Below, in pieces: positions 57,255 to 64,000 of a stretch of 64,000 nt of DNA. Source of the stretch: Nitrospira sp. (GTDB lineage Bacteria; Nitrospirota; Nitrospiria; Nitrospirales; Nitrospiraceae); contig VOPT01000021.1 of the NCBI GenBank assembly GCA_009594865.1, positions 1-64,000 of the forward strand, in the 5' to 3' direction. A program made the position numbers and the translations under genes. The stretch's first letter is position 1. Each line of letters begins with the position of its first letter. Under the pieces are notes generated by a model, which saw only the letters and a program-made list of their open reading frames with translations, was not told where the DNA came from and made no database searches.

Positions 57255-58031
57255 TTATCGTTTCGCAGCCGGCCGGGCGTTGCGAAGATCGACGGGACCC
57301 GACATGGGCTGCAACTGCACACGCTTATGATGTATGGCCAGCATCACGGCTGTTCCGGGAGTCGCCTGGTAATTTCCCAGGAAGCTCTTGTAATACATCA
57401 TCACTTTCCGGACATAGTCGCGAGTTTCAGGATAAGGCGGAATGGCGTGATACCGTTCCACCCGTCGTTCACCGGCATTGTAGGCCGCGACAGCCAGCCG
57501 TATATTGCCGTTGAACCGATCCAGCAAATACCGCAGATGACGCGCGCCACCGCGAATGTTGTCGCCGGTATCATACAAGTTGTGCACCCCATGACGAATG
57601 GCCGTTTCGGGAATCAACTGCATAAGCCCCACCGCTCCGGCTCGCGAAATGACGGTGGGATTAAAATCCGACTCTGCCTTAATCACTGCGAGCAGCAGGG
57701 CGGGATGCAGGTGGAACTGCCAGGCATAGCGCTCGACAGCCTCTTCTACTTCCTCGACAGATGCTCGATGCGCGAACCGGCTCCGCTGCAAATCCGCCGG
57801 ACGAAAGCGGCCGCCTGTGAAGACATTCGTCATTTCGAATACGCCGTTCGATCCCACATCTCCGTACATGTCACTTTCCCCGGAGGCGGAATCTCCCACC
57901 ACCAACACACCGACGATCACCAAGGGAAGCGCCCAGGAGACGGATGCCTGCGCCTCTCCATCAAGCCGATATGCAAGAGGAGGTACGCGTTGAAAAAGCT
58001 CCTCGTTCCGAGCGGATTGTTTGTGGGCCAT
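57255..58031 (-). CDS. Lytic transglycosylase (SLT domain)
   Basis: Cleaves peptidoglycan glycan strands with formation of 1,6-anhydro ends. The 258-residue protein has an N-terminal membrane or signal segment (WALPLVIVGVLVVGDSASG) and a soluble lytic transglycosylase domain from residue ~100. The catalytic glutamate is in AVIKAESDFNP, followed by GAVGLMQLIPETA and NIRGGARHLRYLLDRF. The ribosome binding site GGGAGGGA precedes the ATG. Its product is the kind of anhydro-muramyl sugar used by AnmK, encoded at 61857-63041. Confidence 0.9.
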   Translation of the reverse strand: MAHKQSARNEELFQRVPPLAYRLDGEAQASVSWALPLVIVGVLVVGDSASGESDMYGDVGSNGVFEMTNVFTGGRFRPADLQRSRFAHRASVEEVEEAVERYAWQFHLHPALLLAVIKAESDFNPTVISRAGAVGLMQLIPETAIRHGVHNLYDTGDNIRGGARHLRYLLDRFNGNIRLAVAAYNAGERRVERYHAIPPYPETRDYVRKVMMYYKSFLGNYQATPGTAVMLAIHHKRVQLQPMSGPVDLRNARPAAKR

Positions 58032-58614
58032 AGGTCCCTCCCCTTCCCCGCAGTCTCTGTGCGCAGGGAACCGCGTTGCGAACCAGGCCTTCTTCCGCAG
58101 AATTCATGCCACCTCCCCGGCCCGCACAAAACTGCTCACAGTCAATATCATCAAGAGGTTAGAGAAAGGGATCTGAAGGCCGATTGCGACTGCGCACGAA
58201 GGAGTTTGAGACAAGCCAATTTGGGGCCATCCGTTGGCCGTAATTTGGCGATCAGCTCGTTGTTGTCGGTTAGCGGTGACCTGTGCGGTTGCTGGTATGC
58301 CGGTGGGACCGATCGGGCATATCATCGCGTCACGAATCGTTGCGTGAAAACAATGATCACGCGAGGAAGCAGGCTCTTGTTTGAAGGTTCGAATCGACAT
58401 GCTAGAATCCCGTTCAAGCCGGTCCTTCCCATTCAGGAAATCGTGAGTCGGGAGACATGCTCGCACCGACTCCACACGAGGCTTGCCACTCACGCATGAG
58501 ACGTAGGACCCTGCAGGCACTCATGGCTGATCGGTGTGCGAAGGTCTTTTCACTGCGACGATCTTCACGCCGGTCCGTGGAATCCAGCCATGATTGGAAC
58601 GTGAGCGCGGCCCT
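58032..58614. other. Divergent intergenic region, nothing recognised
   Basis: A 583-base gap between the lytic transglycosylase (minus) and the GGDEF response regulator (plus), so it should contain both promoters. No gene, repeat or strong hairpin was recognised. Open frames on the minus strand here (58104-58520 and 58414-58878) have no family similarity and overlap the GGDEF gene antisense. Confidence 0.5.
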
Positions 58615-59547
58615 ATGATCAAACTTCTTCTCGTTGAAGATAATGTCGTCGACGCACAGTTGACGCAGGATCTCCTTGCCGAATGGTCGCTGGACCGTTT
58701 TGAGATCACCCATGCCTCCGTCCTGGCGGATGGACTTACCCGGTTGAGCCGAGACCGGTTCGATGTCGTCCTTCTCGATCTTTCCCTCCCCGACACGCAT
58801 GGCCTGGCCACCGTCACACAGGTCTTGGCGACCAGTCCTGATGTGCCGGTCGTTGTCTTGAGCGGACACGATGACCACCCGCTCGCGCTACAGGCGCTGC
58901 AGCACGGCGCGCAAGACTATCTGGTCAAGGGGGAAGGCGGGACGGAGTTTCTGGCGCGATCGATTCTCTATGCCATTGAACGTAAGAAGGCCCAGGAGCG
59001 GCTGACGTACTTTGCACAGCATGATCCGCTGACCGGCCTGATCAACCGGGCCCTGTTTCGCGATCGCTTGGTCCACGCCATGGCTCGCAGCAAGCGGAAG
59101 GATCAACCCCTGGCGGTGATGCTGCTCGACCTGGACCGCTTCAAAGCCGTCAACGATACGCTCGGCCACGACATCGGCGATCAGTTACTGAAAGAGGTGG
59201 CCACACGATTGATGGAATGTGTGCGACAGGTTGATACCGTCGCTCGACTGGGCGGCGATGAATTCACCGCCATCCTCGAAGGGATCTCAGGCGAAGAAGA
59301 TGTGCTGGTGGTCGCGAAGCGAATCGTAGAATCGATTGGCACGCCATTTCACATCGGGCCGCATCGTATCTCGATCGGCGTAAGTATCGGCATTACCCTC
59401 TACCCCTCGGATGATGAAGACCAAGACGAACTGCTCAGGCACGCCGACAAAGCCATGTACGCCGCCAAACAGCAAGGCGGAGGCCGGTTCCACTTCCATT
59501 CGCCGGCCGGACATGCTCCATCCGACGTCCCCGCTCCGCTCCCGTAA
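58615..59547 (+). CDS. Response regulator with GGDEF domain (diguanylate cyclase)
   Basis: A 310-residue two-domain protein: a receiver (MIKLLLVEDNVVDAQLTQDLL ... DVVLLDLSLPDTHG, the Asp near residue 54 accepts phosphate) and a GGDEF domain that makes cyclic di-GMP. The active site motif is intact, ARLGGDEFTAIL, and an inhibitory I-site (RxxD, VRQVD) stands five residues before it. Phosphorylation of the receiver should control cyclase activity. ATG 58615 is the start; a GTG at 58594 is less likely. The sensor kinase is not adjacent. Confidence 0.93.
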   Translation: MIKLLLVEDNVVDAQLTQDLLAEWSLDRFEITHASVLADGLTRLSRDRFDVVLLDLSLPDTHGLATVTQVLATSPDVPVVVLSGHDDHPLALQALQHGAQDYLVKGEGGTEFLARSILYAIERKKAQERLTYFAQHDPLTGLINRALFRDRLVHAMARSKRKDQPLAVMLLDLDRFKAVNDTLGHDIGDQLLKEVATRLMECVRQVDTVARLGGDEFTAILEGISGEEDVLVVAKRIVESIGTPFHIGPHRISIGVSIGITLYPSDDEDQDELLRHADKAMYAAKQQGGGRFHFHSPAGHAPSDVPAPLP

Positions 59548-59611
59548 ACAGGCGGCTTCCCGTCACAGTCCATCAGCCCGGCTCACTCCACCAGCGCTCG
59601 ACAGCACGCCG

Positions 59612-60445
59612 CTACCGTCCGATATCCGCCAGCGGCTGCTCCGTCACCACAAGAGACCCTCGGGGATTAGGCAGGAAAACGTTCGCCGCCACTAACTCTT
59701 CCTGGGACGGGACCGGATGCGTGTCCGGCGTCATCACCAATCCCCAATGTTGATTGTCGCGGCACACATTGTCCAGCAGCAGGGCCTCTGCATGATGGAA
59801 CAAGAGTATCCCGCTCAGCATGTTGCTATGACAGACATTCCGAACGCACTCCGGATGACTTCCCGGATCTCGCACCGCCAAACCAAAGTGATGGTTCCCG
59901 TAACAGACATTCTGCGCCACTCGCGGTTGCGCGCCGGCAAACACAAAGATGCCGGATTCCCGATTGGAGCAGACTTCATTATCGATAAACGTCGGTCTCG
60001 CCTCGGGACCATAGATCACCACTCCTGACAGGATCCCTTCCATGGCCCGGCACTGCGTAATGGTGCACACCGAATCCAACACATTCATGGCGGAATGTTG
60101 ATCGCTGCCGACATACCGGAAGGTGATCCCGGAAATCATGCCATGGGGCACTCGTTGCAGATAGAGCGGCCCGCCGCGACGACTGTATATCTGCACATGG
60201 TCTCGGCCCGCGCCGACGAGGCGCACCGGCTTGTCCGCAACAAACACCTTATCTTCATATACACCGGGGCGGATAAATACCTGGTCATCTTCACCCGCAT
60301 CTTTCAGTGCCGCACTGGGACGAATGTACGCAGCGGGGTCCCGGGCATCGACAATCAACGTCTTGCCGCCTTTAGGATTCGGTGGCGGTTCGATGAGAGG
60401 GGCCCTGCCTGCGCCCAATGAACCAGACTCCTGAGATGTATCCAT
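59612..60445 (-). CDS. Right-handed parallel beta-helix protein
   Basis: A 277-residue protein with no clear signal peptide (starts MDTSQESGSLGAGRAP). From about residue 55 it shows short repeats typical of pectin-lyase-like/NosD beta-helices, for example VFIRPGVYEDKVFVADKPVRLVGAG, PTFIDNEVCSNRESGIFVF, PRVAQNVCYGNHHFGLAV and CVRNVCHSNMLSGILLF. The regular SGI/GLAV turns and repeated cysteines support a stacked coil architecture. Function unknown; such proteins bind or cleave polysaccharides or act as structural caps. It faces the convergent GGDEF gene. Confidence 0.75.
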   Translation of the reverse strand: MDTSQESGSLGAGRAPLIEPPPNPKGGKTLIVDARDPAAYIRPSAALKDAGEDDQVFIRPGVYEDKVFVADKPVRLVGAGRDHVQIYSRRGGPLYLQRVPHGMISGITFRYVGSDQHSAMNVLDSVCTITQCRAMEGILSGVVIYGPEARPTFIDNEVCSNRESGIFVFAGAQPRVAQNVCYGNHHFGLAVRDPGSHPECVRNVCHSNMLSGILLFHHAEALLLDNVCRDNQHWGLVMTPDTHPVPSQEELVAANVFLPNPRGSLVVTEQPLADIGR

Positions 60446-60760
60446 ACGCCCGCTTCAATCCTCTACGAACTTATATCGGCCACGCTGATCACCAGAACAT
60501 GGAGCGCTAACCGACAACAAACGAAAATATGCCTTCTGTCAACCTGCCTGCCTTCTCCGTCGCGCACGGCCCTTTTCCGTACAATCCTGTGTGCTTTCGG
60601 CACAGGAATCCCGCGACTCATCCCCACCCCGAATATGCCAACCCTACAATTTCACAACAGGTTCGTCTATCGCCTCCGTCTGGTGCGGTTCTTTCATATC
60701 GACGGCCACAACAATGAATCGGATCCGGACTCTGCCACTACGGAACAAAGAGGGGCTGTT
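60446..60760. other. Divergent control region before the TPR protein gene
   Basis: A 315-base gap between the beta-helix gene (minus) and the TPR protein gene (plus). One small hairpin, CCTGTG (60586-60591) with CACAGG (60601-60606), lies in it. No promoter could be assigned with confidence and no further gene was recognised. Confidence 0.4.
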
Positions 60761-61282
60761 ATGACCATGCTTCAACTCACCCGTGAAAAGATGCGAGGTA
60801 TCGGGGCTGCAATGGTATTGTTCGGCATGGTGGCGAGTGCGCCCGATCTGTTCGCGGCGTCGCCCCAGACACCGGACGCCTCACGCCGCCTGTACGACCG
60901 CGTGATGGACGAGTTCCGCCATAAAGACTACCCCGCGGCACTCGCCGGATTTCGCTTCTTCCTCGAACTCCACGGACACTCCTCATTGTCGGCCAACGCG
61001 CAATATTGGATGGGTGAATGCCAGTACCGTATGGGACGGAACGAGGAGGCCCTGGGATCATTCTTTAAGCTCATTGCAGATTATCCGATGAGCCAGAAAC
61101 TCGCCGCTTCGACCCTCAAAATCGGACAGATCTACACGAAACAGGGCGATCTCGAAAAAGCCCAAATGATGTATGAGCGGGTCACTGGGCAATATCCTGA
61201 CAGCCCGGAGGCAGAGGTCGCGCGTAAGGCCATCGACGCCGCTGCCGCGAAGGGCGAACCAATCGCGGCTGGGTCGAACTGA
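60761..61282 (+). CDS. Exported TPR protein of the YbgF/CpoB type
   Basis: A 173-residue secreted protein. An N-terminal signal peptide (MRGIGAAMVLFGMVASAPDLFA) precedes three tetratricopeptide repeats: YDRVMDEFRHKDYPAALAGFRFFLELH, ANAQYWMGECQYRMGRNEEALGSFFKLIADYP and STLKIGQIYTKQGDLEKAQMMYERVTGQYPDSPEAEVA. This matches the C-terminal TPR part of the Tol-Pal-associated protein CpoB/YbgF; the coiled-coil N-terminal domain is missing. ATG 60761 has AGGGGCT just upstream. Not next to tol genes here. Confidence 0.85.
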   Translation: MTMLQLTREKMRGIGAAMVLFGMVASAPDLFAASPQTPDASRRLYDRVMDEFRHKDYPAALAGFRFFLELHGHSSLSANAQYWMGECQYRMGRNEEALGSFFKLIADYPMSQKLAASTLKIGQIYTKQGDLEKAQMMYERVTGQYPDSPEAEVARKAIDAAAAKGEPIAAGSN

Positions 61283-61331
61283 CCAGGTGGCCGCGTTCGG
61301 TCCAGCATCGAAGCCTTGGACCGAGCCGCCC

Positions 61332-61856
61332 TTAGTCCGGATCGGCGAGATCCAACACCGTCACGAGACCAGGCACTGTATACGCATGGAACGGACTCAG
61401 TCGTACGAGTTGCACGCCGGCGGCGCGCAATGCACTGTCGAAGAGAGAGTCCGGCGGCCCGTCTGCGTCCGCCTCCGATGCCGGTCGCTCCACCTGCACC
61501 ACCTTCTCCACCAGCCGACTGCCGGGATGCACTAACACAAAGGTGGCGCGTGTGAGCGCCAGCTCCCGCAGCGTCTCCGCCGGCGGCATCCCGGAAGGGA
61601 CACGCAAATCCAACACGCTCCAGAGTGGAATTTGAGTGAACAGGAGATAGCGATCTTCGACCGCAAGGCGCAGAAGGTTATAGAGCTGCACTTCTTGGTC
61701 TGTCAGCAGAGGCTTGGGGGCAAAGGTCATTCCGGACAGCAGGTTGCCGGCCGGCGCACGTCGCCGCCCGAATGTCTCCCAAGCCAGAGTTCCCAGAAAG
61801 ACCAGCGCGCCGATACCGAGGATAGGATACAAGACGTCCATGTTCATGCCATTCAA
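61332..61856 (-). CDS. DUF2726-like membrane-anchored protein
   Basis: A 174-residue protein. An N-terminal span (VLYPILGIGALVFLGTLAWETF) is followed by a soluble domain with LLTDQEVQLYNLLRLAVEDRYLLFTQIPLWSVLDL, a pattern seen in DUF2726-type proteins, which have an unknown function related to nucleases. The rest (ATFVLVHPGSRLVEKVVQVERP) also fits that family. It begins one base after the anmK stop on the same strand. Confidence 0.7.
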   Translation of the reverse strand: MNGMNMDVLYPILGIGALVFLGTLAWETFGRRRAPAGNLLSGMTFAPKPLLTDQEVQLYNLLRLAVEDRYLLFTQIPLWSVLDLRVPSGMPPAETLRELALTRATFVLVHPGSRLVEKVVQVERPASEADADGPPDSLFDSALRAAGVQLVRLSPFHAYTVPGLVTVLDLADPD

Positions 61857-63041
61857 TTAACGGGGCAGAGGCAGATCCCTGCTCTGCCGACCCGCCCTAC
61901 CCGGAACCACGGAACCGAGTAACACAGGCCGCCGAGCGCCCGTCACCTGCGGGACATTCGTGCAGTACCCGTGCAAGAAATCATGTGCAAGCAACGCGAA
62001 GGCCGTCGCCTCAAACGCTTTGCTGCTCCAACCGCAGTCATCAAACGTCAGCACGGAGGCAGGCGCAAACACCGTCCGGAGCGACTCCATGATGGCTCGG
62101 TTGGAGACGCCGCCCCCCCCGACGATCACGTCATCGATCTTGCCGGAAACCCACCGACGAGACGAACCGATCGTTTCCGCCGTCCAGGCCGCGCAAGTCG
62201 CTAGCAGATCTTCGATCGACAACCGTGCGCGTTTCTGCTTGTCGCGCAACGTACGCACGAAAGGCGCACCAAACTCTTCCCGCCCCGTAGACTTCGGGGG
62301 ACGCCGCGTCACGAACGGATGGCCCATCAGCTCGGTGAGCAACGGCCGATGTATCGTGCCCCGTCGCGCCCATCTGCCCCCGGCATCATACGCGCGGGTG
62401 CCGTGTGTCGCGTCCTGTACGATCGCATCGAGCACCATGTTGCCGGGGCCTGTATCAAACGCCCGCACATCGGCCATCCTGCCTCCGGGCGGAAGATAGG
62501 TCACATTGCTGATCCCGCCGATATTCACCACCAGACGCCCCCGACGCGCATGGCTGAAGGCGACCGCATGGGCATAGGGAACCAGCGGGGCACCTTCACC
62601 GCCAGCCGCCATGTCACGCGGGCGGAAATTGGCCACGGTGGTAATGCCCGTACGCTCTGCAATCACTGCCGGCTCGCCAATTTGCAAGGTCGACCGGATC
62701 AGGCCCACGCCCGCCTCGCGCCTCCCCTTCGGCAAGTGGTGAATCGTCTGGCCATGTGATCCAATGGCATGAATATCGGCCGGCTGATGTTTCGCCGCGC
62801 GAATAACCTTGAGCGCCGCCTTGGCAAACAATTCTCCCAGGTACGTATTCATGTGGCAGATCTCCGCCACGTCCCCGTGCAGCGACAGATCGACCACTCG
62901 TTGCTGCAAGGCCCGAGGATAAGGCACGGAGGTAAAGGCGATGGGCGTAATCTTTGGCCTGCCCGCACGCCGGACGATACTCACCAGCGCCGCGTCTATC
63001 CCATCCGCCGATGTCCCGGACATAAGGCCGACAACCTTCAT
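61857..63041 (-). CDS. anmK: Anhydro-N-acetylmuramic acid kinase
   Basis: Phosphorylates and opens 1,6-anhydro-MurNAc released by lytic transglycosylases during cell-wall recycling. The 394-residue kinase has LMSGTSADGIDAALV at its start, the sugar/ATP site HGQTIHHLP, RPRDMAAGGEGAPLVP, NIGGISNVTYL, FDTGPGNMVLD and VGGGGVSN. ATG 63041 is chosen: GGAGG lies about five bases upstream. The lytic transglycosylase at 57255 could supply its substrate. Confidence 0.95.
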   Translation of the reverse strand: MKVVGLMSGTSADGIDAALVSIVRRAGRPKITPIAFTSVPYPRALQQRVVDLSLHGDVAEICHMNTYLGELFAKAALKVIRAAKHQPADIHAIGSHGQTIHHLPKGRREAGVGLIRSTLQIGEPAVIAERTGITTVANFRPRDMAAGGEGAPLVPYAHAVAFSHARRGRLVVNIGGISNVTYLPPGGRMADVRAFDTGPGNMVLDAIVQDATHGTRAYDAGGRWARRGTIHRPLLTELMGHPFVTRRPPKSTGREEFGAPFVRTLRDKQKRARLSIEDLLATCAAWTAETIGSSRRWVSGKIDDVIVGGGGVSNRAIMESLRTVFAPASVLTFDDCGWSSKAFEATAFALLAHDFLHGYCTNVPQVTGARRPVLLGSVVPGRAGRQSRDLPLPR

Positions 63042-63201
63042 CCCGCCCTCCATTCAGCACGGCACCAGGTGTCGCCCTGGCATTCGGTGCGCTACGCTAA
63101 TCGAAACCACCCGACGGGTCAAGCGGTACGCTGCAGAGACGACTCGGTCCACGTGCGCCATCGCGTTGACTTTGGGTACATCGGGTGTTACCGTCCGCCG
63201 G

Positions 63202-64000
63202 ATGTCTCGCCCAATGGTTCTGATCCTTTTCATGCTTGTCACAATGCTGTGGAACCCTTCCGGAGCGGTCCGCACAGCATCGGCGGCCGACCCGCTCAAC
63301 GTCGTGGTGACGCTCCCGGTCCTCAAAGATTGGGTGCAACAGATCGGCGGATCGCACGTCCATGTCGTCTCGCTCATGACCGGGTATGAGAGCGAGCATA
63401 CCTACTCGCCCAAGCCCAGTGACCTGGTGGCCGTCCGGAAAGCCTCTCTCTTGTTCGAGGTCGGCGCGGGACTCGAAGTGTGGGTCGCCTCGCTGGTCAA
63501 GAATGCGGGCAACGCCTCCTTGCAGGTGGTCACGACCTCCAAAGACATTGAACTGATCCCGGATCATCCCGAATCAACCGCCGATGCGCACACCCACCAC
63601 CATGCGGGCGGCAATCCTCACGTGTGGCTGGATCCGTCCGCGGCCGCCACGATGGTACAGCATATTTCCAAGGCCCTGGCGGAGGCCGACCCATCCCATA
63701 CAGCAGAATATCGCAGCAACACGGCGGACTATCTGCGAGCCCTGCTGCGTGTTCAGGAAGAGTCGCTGGAGCGACTCAAAAAGGTGCCGAACCGGGCCGT
63801 CATCGTCCATCACCCGGCGTGGCCCTATTTTGCCCGGCGCTACGATCTGCAGATCGCCGGCACGATTCTCACTCAGCCTGGAGGAGAACCTTCTGCACGG
63901 CATCTGCATGCGCTGATCGACGCCATCAAACGTGGCCATATCCGGGTCATTATTTCCGAGGTTCAACTGAATCAGAAAGTTCCACAACTGCTGGCCCGGG
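63202..64000 (+). CDS. Zinc/manganese ABC transporter substrate-binding protein (partial)
   Basis: The start and ~266 residues of a cluster A-I solute-binding protein are present; the gene runs off the window. A signal peptide (MVLILFMLVTMLWNPSGAVRTASA region) is followed by LNVVVTLPVLKDWVQQIGG. Metal-ligand candidates are the His in SEHTYSPKPSD, the His-rich loop (DAHTHHHAGG) and NPHVWLDP, then VIVHHPAWPYFARRYDL. The family includes ZnuA and MntC/adhesins; the His-rich loop favours zinc. The permease and ATPase probably lie beyond the right edge. Confidence 0.92.
   Translation, partial: MSRPMVLILFMLVTMLWNPSGAVRTASAADPLNVVVTLPVLKDWVQQIGGSHVHVVSLMTGYESEHTYSPKPSDLVAVRKASLLFEVGAGLEVWVASLVKNAGNASLQVVTTSKDIELIPDHPESTADAHTHHHAGGNPHVWLDPSAAATMVQHISKALAEADPSHTAEYRSNTADYLRALLRVQEESLERLKKVPNRAVIVHHPAWPYFARRYDLQIAGTILTQPGGEPSARHLHALIDAIKRGHIRVIISEVQLNQKVPQLLAR

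Noticed and set aside
56675..57322. A 215-codon minus-strand open frame in the gene-poor stretch
   Set aside because: It overlaps the end of the lytic transglycosylase gene antisense-like, has Cys/Ser/Arg-rich non-protein composition and no recognisable family or ribosome binding site.
58104..58878. Two minus-strand open frames antisense to the GGDEF gene and its control region
   Set aside because: They are shadows of the coding strand with no conserved motifs.

Overview
The window is GC-rich bacterial chromosome with dense, mostly essential housekeeping genes and one piece of accessory DNA at its left edge. The combination of genes suggests a member of the phylum Nitrospirota, most likely Nitrospira or a close relative. 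The main reasons are proteins built from repeated PCP_red domains (protochlorophyllide-reductase C-terminal type) in a genome segment with no photosynthesis genes, a phenylalanyl-tRNA synthetase of archaeal type, an assimilatory sulfate cluster using APS reductase, and a long aromatic amino acid operon running into cmk, plsC, rpsA, sppA and an IHF-type gene. The organism assignment is an inference from gene content; no 16S rRNA gene is present.

Left edge (1-3505): the right end of an integrated element abuts tRNA-Arg(TCG). It holds a tyrosine recombinase reading into the tRNA, a CGNR-like zinc-finger protein, a small helix-turn-helix protein, a protein with features of a rolling-circle (HUH) replication initiator, and a tiny cysteine-rich protein. 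Its other end lies outside the window. From 3590 to 6729 (minus strand) follow aroK, aroE, an SDR oxidoreductase and trmI. From 7012 to 12318 (plus strand) come an RpoD-family sigma factor, a DegP-like protease, lipB, glutamate dehydrogenase and two small proteins. The next region (12377-18215) holds a lipoprotein-type truncated hemoglobin diverging from a LysR regulator, a DD-carboxypeptidase, a seven-repeat FG-GAP lipoprotein and small unknowns.

The centre (18567-43054) is almost entirely minus strand. Read in the direction of transcription it contains: (i) an Rrf2 regulator, an unusual sulfite reductase-HEPN-TusA fusion, cysH, a TrpD2-like protein, cysD and cysNC; (ii) an Mrp-type ATPase, a zinc-ribbon/PCP_red protein and a histidine-rich membrane protein; (iii) yebC, ruvA, a Cys-rich exported protein and ruvB; (iv) pheA-hisC-aroF-tyrA-aroA-cmk-plsC-rpsA-sppA-ihfB and a four-domain PCP_red protein. 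Together the aro genes here and at 3590-5029 supply most of the shikimate, phenylalanine and tyrosine routes.

The right part (43387-64000) carries a Fis-like regulator, an HU protein, tRNA-Val, and thrS-infC-rpmI-rplT facing archaeal-type pheT/pheS on the opposite strand. Then come rpe, rsmB, fmt and initiator tRNA-fMet, a gene-poor stretch (54414-57254), a methyltransferase, a lytic transglycosylase, a diguanylate cyclase response regulator, a parallel beta-helix protein, a TPR protein, a DUF2726-like protein, anmK, and a metal-ABC-transporter binding protein cut by the window end.

The most unusual signals are the sulfite reductase with two complete CX5C/CX3C cofactor motifs and a TusA tail, the PCP_red/Mrp gene group, the archaeal PheRS sitting beside rplT where bacterial pheST is usual, and the tRNA-Arg element. 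No CRISPR array, rRNA or insertion sequence was seen.
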